In this document: piece by piece, positions 1 to 7,050 of the stretch | Layout: each line of letters begins with the position of its first letter | Numbering within the stretch: position 1 is the stretch's first letter | Assembly (NCBI GenBank): GCA_002389265.1 | Contig: DGOD01000178.1 | Location: forward strand, 3,760-10,809 | Direction of reading: 5' to 3' | Origin: Gammaproteobacteria bacterium UBA4475 | GTDB lineage: Bacteria > Pseudomonadota > Gammaproteobacteria > Pseudomonadales > Azotimanducaceae | Length of the DNA: 7,050 nucleotides | The notes under the pieces: model-generated | The model's database searches: none | Told to the model about the DNA's origin: nothing | The model's input: only the letters and a program-made list of their open reading frames with translations | Program-made: the position numbers and the translations under genes

Positions 1-1401
1 GTGTTTATCCACAAACTGTCGAGCAACATCCTTAATCACATCGTCTAACGCCAACGCCTGATGAATCTGGGCAGGAACGCTGAGTAATGCGGTCACCAGC
101 TTTTGCTCCGCGGCGTCATCCAAACCATGATACTTGGCGATCACGATCACCAGCATCAACAGGTCGGCCAGCTGGGCAGTAAATGCCTTGGTGGAGGCCA
201 CACAAATTTCTGGTCCGGCGTGAATCAGCAAGCTTAAGTCTGACTCTCTAACCAAACTACTATCCGCCACGTTGCACAAGCACAGGCTCCCCACATAGTT
301 CGAGTGTGTCGCATTGCGCAGGGCCGCCAGGGTATCTGCGGTCTCACCTGATTGCGATATAGTCACCAGCAGCGTACCGGGCGTGACGGCGACCTGGCGA
401 TACCGAAACTCGCTGGCAACCTCAACACTGCAGGGAATACCGGCAATCTCTTCGAACCAGTAGCGCGCCACCAAACCGGTATAATAGCTACTGCCACAGG
501 CAACGATCTGAATCGCCTGAGTTTGACCAAAAACCGCGCCGGCATTCTCGCCAAAAGCGCTTTCCAACACATGCTTGGCTGTGACCCGACCTTCTAATGT
601 CGCCGCGACGGTTTCGGGCTGCTCAAAAATCTCTTTGGTCATATAGTGGCGATGATTGCCCTTGTCCGTGGCATCAATGCGCGTATCAATTTGCACGGTT
701 CTTTGCGCAACCGTGGCGGTATTCGAGCCATGAAAAACAATGCTGTCAGGCTGCACTTCGACCATCTCGCCTTCATCCAAAAAGATAAAGCGATCGGTGA
801 CCGGGCGCAGGGCTTGAGGATCAGAGGCGACGAAATTTTCACCAATGCCAAGACCGACAACTAAAGGACTGCCAACCCGGGCAGCAATAATCGTCGATGG
901 GTAATCGCTATGAATGACCGCCACCGCATAGGCGCCCTTAAGCCTAGCCAATGCTTTCTCAACGCCCAGACGAAAATCATCGCAACTGGCGACCTGTTGA
1001 TGCACCAGATGGGCGATCACCTCGGTATCGGTATCGCTAGAAAACACATAGCCTGCAGACTCGAGGGCAATACGTAGCGGCTCGTGGTTTTCGATAATCC
1101 CGTTGTGGACGACTGCCACATCATCGCTGGAGTGGTGCGGATGGGCGTTGTCTTCCGAGGGCTTGCCATGAGTCGCCCAACGGGTATGAGAAATACCTAA
1201 TTGTCCATCCACGGGATTGGCTTGCCAAGCACTCGCGAGCGCCTTGACCTTACCGACCCGACGTAAACGCTGGATCTGACCGCCAGCATCAATGATCGAT
1301 AGGCCCGCGGAGTCGTAACCCCGGTACTCCAGGCGCTGCAGGCCTTCTAGTAAAATACCGGCAACATTTCTACGCGTTGCCGCGCCAACAATTCCACACA
1401 T
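1..1401 (-). CDS. glmS: Glutamine--fructose-6-phosphate aminotransferase (isomerizing), 3'-truncated by window edge
   Basis: GlmS converts fructose-6-phosphate and glutamine to glucosamine-6-phosphate and glutamate in the cytoplasm, the first committed step of amino-sugar synthesis. The frame is open from the ATG at 1401 to base 1, giving 467 residues; the E. coli protein has 609, so about 140 C-terminal residues lie outside. The N-terminal class II glutaminase domain begins MCGIVGA, with Cys2 as nucleophile once Met is removed. It shows LEYRGYDSAG (24-33), HTRWATHG (72-79, Arg74), HNGIIENHEPLR (99-110, oxyanion Asn100/Gly101) and SDTDTEVIAH (122-131, Asp125). The linker RHYMTKEIFEQP is at 251-262. 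The first SIS sugar-isomerase domain shows ACGSSYYTG (301-309), SEFRYR (330-335), TISQSGETADT (347-357) and VASTKAF (401-407). A Cys400 stands where E. coli has Gly before VASTKAF. The second SIS domain and the C-terminal tail are mostly missing. The start is fixed by the MCGIVG motif. The ATG directly follows the glmU stop codon, so coupled expression is inferred. Confidence 0.97.
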   Translation of the reverse strand, partial: MCGIVGAATRRNVAGILLEGLQRLEYRGYDSAGLSIIDAGGQIQRLRRVGKVKALASAWQANPVDGQLGISHTRWATHGKPSEDNAHPHHSSDDVAVVHNGIIENHEPLRIALESAGYVFSSDTDTEVIAHLVHQQVASCDDFRLGVEKALARLKGAYAVAVIHSDYPSTIIAARVGSPLVVGLGIGENFVASDPQALRPVTDRFIFLDEGEMVEVQPDSIVFHGSNTATVAQRTVQIDTRIDATDKGNHRHYMTKEIFEQPETVAATLEGRVTAKHVLESAFGENAGAVFGQTQAIQIVACGSSYYTGLVARYWFEEIAGIPCSVEVASEFRYRQVAVTPGTLLVTISQSGETADTLAALRNATHSNYVGSLCLCNVADSSLVRESDLSLLIHAGPEICVASTKAFTAQLADLLMLVIVIAKYHGLDDAAEQKLVTALLSVPAQIHQALALDDVIKDVARQFVDKH

Positions 1402-2760
1402 TTACTTGTCCCTGGGGCTTTGCCAGTTATCGATAGCTGACTGGCGACCACGGGCCACCGCCAACTGTCGTTTTTTTACATCTCGCGTGATGGTTGAGCC
1501 TGCCGCGAGCGTCGCCCCAGCGCCGATTGTTATCGGGGCGACCAGCGCCGTATTGGAGCCGACAAACACCAAGTCTTCGATCACCGTCTGATGCTTGTTC
1601 ACCCCATCGTAGTTACAGGTGATTGTGCCTGCGCCTATGTTTACCCCTTGACCGATGATAGCGTCGCCTAAGTAACTTAGGTGTGAGGCCTTGCTGCCTT
1701 GACCGAGGATGGTATTTTTCACCTCTACAAAATTACCCACCCGCGCGTCACTCAGCAATTGGGTACCTGGGCGCAGGCGGGCGTAAGGGCCAACCTGGCC
1801 TTGGCTACCGATACTGGCACCCTCCAGCATGGTAAACGCCTTAATCTGCACATCATTCGCCAGTTCGGCGTCCTTGATGACACAATTTGGGCCAATGCGG
1901 ACGTTATCGCCTAGCACCACACGTCCCTCAAAGATGCAATTGACATCAATATGAACATTACGGCCGGTGATGAGCTCACCGCGTATATCGATCCGTTCAG
2001 CATCCGACAGATGTACACCCGCCAACATTAATTGATGGGCGCGACGGCGCTGCCAATAACGTTCGGCTGCGGCCAATTGGGCAAAGTTATTGATGCCCTG
2101 CAGCTCGCCCGCATCCTCGGCTTGCACCGGTCGAACTGGCCGACCCGCGGCATTGGCGATGGCGACGATATCCGTCAGCAGGTATTCACCTTGTTCGTTG
2201 TCAGTGGTGAGGCCCGCGGTCCAGGCTCTAAGGTGATCGGCTTGAGCTAGCATAACCCCGGTATTCACTTCACGGATCAAGCGCTGCGCATCGGTCGCAT
2301 CTCGCTCCTCAACAATTTCGGTGATCGCGCCCCCATCATCTCGAATGATGCGCCCATAATGGGTCGGGTCCGACTGGTCGACAGTCAGGACCGTCAGCGC
2401 CGCGTCGCTTTGCAGCAGTGACCGCAGCGTATCCACACTGATCAATGGGCCATCGCCAGCGAGGATAAGTAAGAGTGAGTCATCACTTACGTTAGGCAGC
2501 GCCTGCATAACCGCGTGCCCGGTGCCACGCTGGTCTGCCTGCAGAGCCCATTGAATGTCTAGGTCGATAAACGCTGCCTGAACCTGTTCAGCCCCTTGGC
2601 CAACCACAACGTGAACTTTATGGGGATTGAGTTCCGCCACCGTTGCCAGCAAGTGGCCGAGCATAGGTCTGCCCGCCAAGGGATGGAGGACTTTCGGCAG
2701 GGGTGATTTCATTCTGCTGCCCATGCCAGCAGCCAAGATACAAACTTCAAGTGTCTTCAT
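1402..2760 (-). CDS. glmU: Bifunctional N-acetylglucosamine-1-phosphate uridyltransferase / glucosamine-1-phosphate acetyltransferase
   Basis: GlmU acetylates glucosamine-1-phosphate with acetyl-CoA and then couples the product to UTP, giving UDP-GlcNAc for peptidoglycan and lipopolysaccharide. It has 452 residues against 456 in E. coli. The N-terminal nucleotidyltransferase domain (about 1-225) shows LAAGMGSRM (9-17), LPKVLH (21-26, Lys23), QRGTGHA (77-83), GDGPLI (102-107, Mg-binding Asp103), YGRI (135-138), EVNTG (164-168) and GINN (222-225). A helical linker leads to a left-handed beta-helix of hexapeptide repeats from about 245. Acetyltransferase signatures are ARLRPG (327-332, Arg330), GNFVEVK (342-348), SKASHLSYLGD (356-366, catalytic His360) and NIGAGTITCNYDG (374-386). 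The usual Tyr of YGDVPL is Ala101. The ATG at 2760 is the furthest upstream possible start, since an in-frame TAG lies 12 nt before it; its Shine-Dalgarno is weak. The gene lies just past the atp terminator and abuts glmS. Confidence 0.98.
   Translation of the reverse strand: MKTLEVCILAAGMGSRMKSPLPKVLHPLAGRPMLGHLLATVAELNPHKVHVVVGQGAEQVQAAFIDLDIQWALQADQRGTGHAVMQALPNVSDDSLLLILAGDGPLISVDTLRSLLQSDAALTVLTVDQSDPTHYGRIIRDDGGAITEIVEERDATDAQRLIREVNTGVMLAQADHLRAWTAGLTTDNEQGEYLLTDIVAIANAAGRPVRPVQAEDAGELQGINNFAQLAAAERYWQRRRAHQLMLAGVHLSDAERIDIRGELITGRNVHIDVNCIFEGRVVLGDNVRIGPNCVIKDAELANDVQIKAFTMLEGASIGSQGQVGPYARLRPGTQLLSDARVGNFVEVKNTILGQGSKASHLSYLGDAIIGQGVNIGAGTITCNYDGVNKHQTVIEDLVFVGSNTALVAPITIGAGATLAAGSTITRDVKKRQLAVARGRQSAIDNWQSPRDK
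1409..1414 (-). promoter_or_regulatory. Ribosome binding site of glmS, inside the glmU 3' end
   Basis: On the minus strand CAGGGA lies 7 nt before the glmS ATG, within the last codons of glmU. It is a moderate Shine-Dalgarno match. A ribosome finishing glmU at TAA would be sitting on it, which fits termination-reinitiation coupling; that coupling is inferred. Confidence 0.55.
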
Positions 2761-2810
2761 GATGCTATTCTAACCTGATCTGCGCTGGCCTAGGGATAGG
2801 CATTTAACTC
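2761..2810 (-). other. Short glmU leader region without a clear promoter
   Basis: These 50 bases separate the atp terminator T-tract from the glmU start. On the minus strand they hold TTGAGT partly overlapping the T-tract, a small inverted repeat (2788-2801) and TAGAAT six bases before the ATG. TAGAAT resembles a -10 box, but the sequence about 17 bases upstream (CCCTAG) is no -35 box, and transcription from it would start at or next to the ATG. The only Shine-Dalgarno-like triplet, AGG, lies 13 nt before the ATG. I cannot name a convincing promoter. Confidence 0.4.
2788..2801 (-). repeat. Small inverted repeat in the glmU leader
   Basis: On the minus strand, GCCTA, a TCCC loop and TAGGC form a perfect 5-bp stem with a 4-nt loop, 27 nt before the glmU ATG. 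No T-tract follows, so it is not an intrinsic terminator. It could be a weak leader hairpin, part of a protein-binding site, or chance. Confidence 0.3.
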
Positions 2811-2837
2811 AAAAAAAAGGGCAGCTCGCGCTACCCT
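2811..2837 (-). terminator. Rho-independent terminator of the atp operon
   Basis: On the minus strand, AGGGTAGC, a GCGA loop and GCTGCCCT form an 8-bp stem with one G-T wobble. The loop fits the stable GNRA tetraloop pattern. A run of eight T follows, the first of them closing the stem. It begins 39 nt after the atpC stop, where the end of an atp operon is expected. Read on the plus strand, only a weak CATTTT follows the stem, so it should act mainly on the minus strand. Confidence 0.92.
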
Positions 2838-2876
2838 CATTTTAACTTCTTTCAAACACCCGAAGGGCGAGCTGGA

Positions 2877-3296
2877 TTATCGCTGTTCACGAAACTTGCG
2901 GATTGTCCGCAGCATCGCCGCCTGCTCCGCAAGATCAGAACTGACACGACCAAAATCAATATCCGCACGATTATCCGCAAGTTCTCGTTCGGCTTTTTGC
3001 TGCGCTTCAACGGCAGCCGCCTCATCAATATCATCAGCTCGAATAGCCGTGTCGGCAAGAATCGTGATCGACGTCGGCTGAACCTCGATATAGCCGCCAG
3101 AGGCGAAGAAAATCTCTTCCTCGCCGCCTTCCAAGCGCAATCTAACCGGACCTGGCTTGACGCCACTGAGCAATGGCGTATGGCCAGGAAATAAACCCAG
3201 CTCACCAATGGTTCCAGAGGCCACAACCATCTCGACCATGCCCGAGAAAATCTCAAGCTCGGCGCTGACGATACTGCAATGTACAGTTGATGCCAT
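2877..3296 (-). CDS. atpC: F1Fo ATP synthase epsilon subunit
   Basis: Epsilon binds the foot of the gamma shaft. It links F1 rotation to the c-ring, and through its C-terminal helices it can inhibit ATP hydrolysis. The 139 residues equal the E. coli length. The N-terminal beta-sandwich (about 1-85) shows VSAELEIFSGMVE (10-22), GELGLFPGHTPLL (31-43), SGGYIEVQP (66-74) and LADTAIR (80-86). Two C-terminal helices follow, rich in Ala, Glu and Arg (about 88-108 and 117-138). At the start of the first helix the E. coli LDEARA segment is IDEAAA (90-95), so the arginine of the I/LDxxRA motif is missing. The ATG at 3296 gives an N-terminus matching the family and has a good Shine-Dalgarno. It follows atpD by 24 nt and is the last atp gene before the terminator. 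Confidence 0.98.
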   Translation of the reverse strand: MASTVHCSIVSAELEIFSGMVEMVVASGTIGELGLFPGHTPLLSGVKPGPVRLRLEGGEEEIFFASGGYIEVQPTSITILADTAIRADDIDEAAAVEAQQKAERELADNRADIDFGRVSSDLAEQAAMLRTIRKFREQR

Positions 3297-3305
3297 GGTA
3301 ACTAG

Positions 3306-3311
3306 TCCTCT
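3306..3311 (-). promoter_or_regulatory. Ribosome binding site of atpC
   Basis: AGAGGA on the minus strand lies 9 nt before the atpC ATG at 3296. It is a strong Shine-Dalgarno within the 24-nt atpD-atpC gap and supports that start codon. Confidence 0.8.
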
Positions 3312-3320
3312 AACGAGAAA

Positions 3321-4710
<1,390 letters not shown>

Positions 4711-4743
4711 TACTCTCAAACGTTTTTTGATGGTGTCGACAGA

Positions 4744-5607
4744 TTAAACTGCCGCTGCACCGCTAACAATCTCTGATAATTCCTGGGTGATCGCTGCCTG
4801 TCGGGCATTATTCATGATCAACTGCAACTCATCCACCAGGTCCCCGGCGTTGTCTGTTGCACTCTTCATGGCAATCATCTTTGCGGCTTGCTCGCAAGCG
4901 ACGTTTTCAACCACCGCTTGATAGACCTGGGATTCAATAAACCGGGTAATCAAACCTTCGATCAACTGCCGCGCATCGGGCTCATAGATATAATCCCAAC
5001 GATGGGCCGATACACCTTCTTCTTTAATCGGATCCAGCGGCACTAATTGACGCAGCGTTGGAACCTGGGTCATGGTGTTTTTGAAGACATTGTTGGCCAG
5101 GATAATCTTGTCCACCTTGCCATCTTCAAAGGCATTCAACATCACTTTGATGCTACCAATCAGGTCAGCCATGGCCGGGTTTTCACTGACATGACTGCTG
5201 GCAGCTATAACATTGCCGCCATAGCTGCGGAAAAATTGCGCGCCTTTATTGCCAATCAAGCAAAGATCGACCTCGACACCCTGATCGACCCATACCTTGA
5301 TGTCTTTGATGGCCGCCTTCAGCAGGTTGACGTTCAAACCACCACATAAGCCCTTATCCGTCGTCACAACGATATAGCCAACCCGCTTGATCTCACGTTC
5401 GACCATAAACTGGTGACGATACTCTGGCGACGCGTTCGCTACGTGACCGATTACCGCCCGAATATGGTCGGAATAAGGTCGGCCGCGAGACATCCGCTCC
5501 TGAGCTTTACGCATCTTACTGGCAGCGACCATCTCCATCGCGCTAGTAATCTTCTGCGTATTCTTGATGCTGCCTATTTGCTTTCGAAGTTCTTTGGCAT
5601 TCGCCAT
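4744..5607 (-). CDS. atpG: F1Fo ATP synthase gamma subunit
   Basis: Gamma is the central rotor shaft of F1; its turning drives the conformational cycle of the three beta subunits. Its 287 residues equal the E. coli length. The family signatures sit at the two ends, which pair as a coiled coil inside the alpha/beta ring. The N-terminal helix shows [20 protein letters not shown] (6-25) followed by [10 protein letters not shown] (26-35). The C-terminal helix shows [14 protein letters not shown] (250-263), [15 protein letters not shown] (266-280) and the conserved end VSGAAAV. The central Rossmann-like domain has [10 protein letters not shown] (83-92) and WDYIYEPD (204-211). The ATG at 5607 matches the conserved MANAKELR start; an ATG 5 nt further upstream is out of frame. 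It follows the atpA stop by 24 nt. The Shine-Dalgarno is weak (GGA with 10-nt spacing), weaker than those of atpD and atpC, which suits a single-copy subunit, though this is inference. Confidence 0.98.
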   Translation of the reverse strand: MANAKELRKQIGSIKNTQKITSAMEMVAASKMRKAQERMSRGRPYSDHIRAVIGHVANASPEYRHQFMVEREIKRVGYIVVTTDKGLCGGLNVNLLKAAIKDIKVWVDQGVEVDLCLIGNKGAQFFRSYGGNVIAASSHVSENPAMADLIGSIKVMLNAFEDGKVDKIILANNVFKNTMTQVPTLRQLVPLDPIKEEGVSAHRWDYIYEPDARQLIEGLITRFIESQVYQAVVENVACEQAAKMIAMKSATDNAGDLVDELQLIMNNARQAAITQELSEIVSGAAAV

Positions 5608-5631
5608 ATCATTTTCGTCCGGCTATAGCCT

Positions 5632-7050
5632 TTACCAGGTCTGGGTGGATTTAAAAGTCTCGATCGCCTTGCGCATGGCATCGATCACTTCAGGCGTGTA
5701 GGCACCTTTCTCGTTGACTTCCTGCATGAAGGCTGCGTGTTCTGAGTTCATATAGGAGATCAGAGCAGCTTCAAAATCCAACACCTTGGAGACCTCGATA
5801 TCCTGCAACATGCCTTCGTTGGCAGCAAACAACACCGTGCCCATTTCAGCCACGTTCATTGGTGCGTACTGCTTTTGTTTCATCAATTCATTGATGCGCT
5901 CACCATGCTCAAGCTGACGTCGAGTGGCATCATCAAGGTCTGATGCGAACTGGGAGAATGCCGCCAACTCTCGATACTGAGCCAAAGCCAGCTTGATACC
6001 ACCAGAGATCTTTGACATGAACTTGACCTGAGCATCACCACCAACCCGAGATACGGAAATACCTGGGTTCATTGCTGGCCGCTCGCCGGCGTTAAACTTA
6101 TCGCTCTCGAGGAAAATTTGGCCGTCGGTAATAGAAATCACGTTGGTCGGGACGAAAGCGGATACGTCTCCGGCCTGAGTTTCAATGATCGGCAGGGCTG
6201 TCAAAGAACCCGTCTTACCCTTTACTGCGCCATCAGTTTGCGCTTCTACGTAATCGGGGTTAACCCGAGCCGCACGCTCCAATAACCGGGAATGGAGATA
6301 AAATACGTCACCAGGATAAGCCTCACGGCCTGGTGGGCGACGCAGCAACAACGAGATTTGACGATAGGCCCAAGCCTGCTTGGTCAAGTCATCATAGATG
6401 ATCAATGCATCTTCACCGATGTCACGGAAATACTCGCCCATGGCACAACCGGAATAAGGGGCGATATACTGCATGGGCGCGGGATCCGCTGCACCAGCAA
6501 CCACAACAATGGTATTTTCCATAGCGCCGTGTTCTTCAAGGGTTCGAACCACATTGGCAACCGATGAGAATTTTTGGCCGATAGCGACATAAACGCACTT
6601 AATGCCAGAATCTTTTTGATTGATGATCGCATCGATGGCGATGGCAGTCTTACCGGTCTGTCGGTCACCAATGATCAGCTCTCGCTGACCACGTCCTACA
6701 GGAATCATCGAGTCGATACACTTAAGGCCAGTTTGTACGGGCTGATCAACGTGCTGTCGGGCGATAACACCGGGCGCCACCTTTTCAACGGGGGAGCTGG
6801 TTTTGGCATTCAGTGCGCCTTTGCCATCAATCGGGTTTCCCAAAGCGTCTACCACGCGTCCTAACAATTCCGGACCAGTGGGCACCTCCAGAATACGACC
6901 CGTGCATTTCGCTGTTTGACCTTCGCGCAGGGATTTATAATCACCCAGCACAACGGCGCCGACAGAGTCGCGCTCAAGGTTCAAGGCGAAACCAAAAAGG
7001 TTACCTGGAAATTCAATCATCTCGCCGTTTTGGACATCGGCAAGGCCGTG
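5632..7050 (-). CDS. atpA: F1Fo ATP synthase alpha subunit, 5'-truncated by window edge
   Basis: Alpha alternates with beta in the F1 hexamer; its nucleotide sites are non-catalytic and it supplies the arginine finger to the neighbouring beta site. The frame is open from the window edge at 7050 to TAA at 5634-5632, giving 472 residues beginning [17 protein letters not shown]. This matches E. coli AtpA from His42, so about 41 N-terminal residues and the true start lie outside; the rebuilt length is about 513, as in E. coli. The ATG at 7020 corresponds to internal Met52 and is not the start. In E. coli numbering, the Walker A loop GDRQTGKT is at 169-176 (Lys175), ALIIYDDL is the Walker B strand, [20 protein letters not shown] is the conserved loop, and SVSRVGG holds Arg376, the arginine finger. 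The C-terminal helical domain includes [11 protein letters not shown] and QKQYAPM and ends in TW. No frameshift or missing key residue is seen. Confidence 0.99.
   Translation of the reverse strand, partial: HGLADVQNGEMIEFPGNLFGFALNLERDSVGAVVLGDYKSLREGQTAKCTGRILEVPTGPELLGRVVDALGNPIDGKGALNAKTSSPVEKVAPGVIARQHVDQPVQTGLKCIDSMIPVGRGQRELIIGDRQTGKTAIAIDAIINQKDSGIKCVYVAIGQKFSSVANVVRTLEEHGAMENTIVVVAGAADPAPMQYIAPYSGCAMGEYFRDIGEDALIIYDDLTKQAWAYRQISLLLRRPPGREAYPGDVFYLHSRLLERAARVNPDYVEAQTDGAVKGKTGSLTALPIIETQAGDVSAFVPTNVISITDGQIFLESDKFNAGERPAMNPGISVSRVGGDAQVKFMSKISGGIKLALAQYRELAAFSQFASDLDDATRRQLEHGERINELMKQKQYAPMNVAEMGTVLFAANEGMLQDIEVSKVLDFEAALISYMNSEHAAFMQEVNEKGAYTPEVIDAMRKAIETFKSTQTW

Noticed and set aside
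352..864. Overlapping open frames of 63-81 codons on the plus strand and on the minus strand in other frames
   Set aside because: They lie inside glmS, whose continuous frame carries all family motifs. Their translations resemble no protein family I know and no convincing start sites were seen.
1402..1600. A glmS ribozyme riboswitch or GlmZ target before glmS
   Set aside because: The bases before glmS are glmU coding sequence with conserved protein content. There is no spacer for either element, and the glmS ribozyme is known from Gram-positive bacteria.
2838..2857. Promoter-like elements TTGAAA and TAAAAT on the minus strand between atpC and the terminator
   Set aside because: They overlap at the wrong spacing to form a -35/-10 pair, neither has a partner about 17 nt away, and a transcript would run straight into the terminator hairpin.
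2858..2870. Small hairpin just after the atpC stop (minus strand CGCCC, loop TTC, GGGTG)
   Set aside because: It has five pairs including one wobble, a three-base loop and no T-run after it (GTTTGAAAG is interrupted). The real terminator lies about 20 bases further on.
2852..3256. A 134-codon minus-strand open frame overlapping atpC in another frame
   Set aside because: The atpC frame encodes a complete epsilon subunit with a strong ribosome binding site. The alternative product is Arg/Ser-rich, matches nothing known and would end near the terminator.
6292..6864. Plus- and minus-strand open frames of 89-96 codons inside atpA
   Set aside because: They are out-of-frame or antisense readings of the conserved Walker A region of the alpha subunit, with no independent evidence of coding.

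Overview
The window is a compact housekeeping locus with every supported gene on the minus strand. In transcription order (right to left) it holds atpA (5' end cut off), atpG, atpD, atpC, a rho-independent terminator, glmU and glmS (3' end cut off). The first four encode the alpha, gamma, beta and epsilon subunits of the F1 sector of the F1Fo ATP synthase. The last two encode the enzymes that start and finish UDP-N-acetylglucosamine synthesis. No RNA gene, mobile element, CRISPR array or integration signature is visible.

The order atpA-atpG-atpD-atpC-glmU-glmS is the well-known gammaproteobacterial arrangement. The proteins also have Escherichia/Pseudomonas-type lengths and motifs: gamma 287 aa, epsilon 139 aa, alpha rebuilding to about 513 aa. 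The start of the epsilon subunit, and its lack of the arginine of the E. coli I/LDxxRA motif, look more like Pseudomonas-type epsilon as I recall it than like enterobacterial epsilon. Base composition is moderate, around half G+C by eye. I would call it a gammaproteobacterium, possibly near the Pseudomonadales/Cellvibrionales, but the sequence alone does not settle genus.

Layout. 7050-5632 is atpA from about residue 42. A 24-nt gap leads to atpG (5607-4744), a 46-nt gap to atpD (4697-3321) and a 24-nt gap to atpC (3296-2877). atpD and atpC have strong Shine-Dalgarno sequences; atpG has a weak one. A strong terminator (2837-2811) closes the atp operon 39 nt after the atpC stop. Only 50 nt separate its T-tract from the glmU start. 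glmU (2760-1402) ends in TAA and the glmS ATG follows with no base between, so the pair is probably translationally coupled. glmS continues out of the window at base 1. No gene-free stretch exceeds 116 bases.

Function. Alpha and beta form the catalytic hexamer, gamma is the rotating shaft, and epsilon is the shaft-associated regulatory subunit. GlmS makes glucosamine-6-phosphate from fructose-6-phosphate and glutamine. After isomerisation by GlmM (not in the window), GlmU acetylates and uridylylates the product to UDP-GlcNAc for peptidoglycan and lipopolysaccharide. All visible catalytic motifs are intact, with no frameshift or internal stop. I see no new biological system. The points worth a second look are the terminator/no-obvious-promoter layout before glmU, the zero-gap glmU/glmS junction, and local residue differences in GlmU and epsilon.
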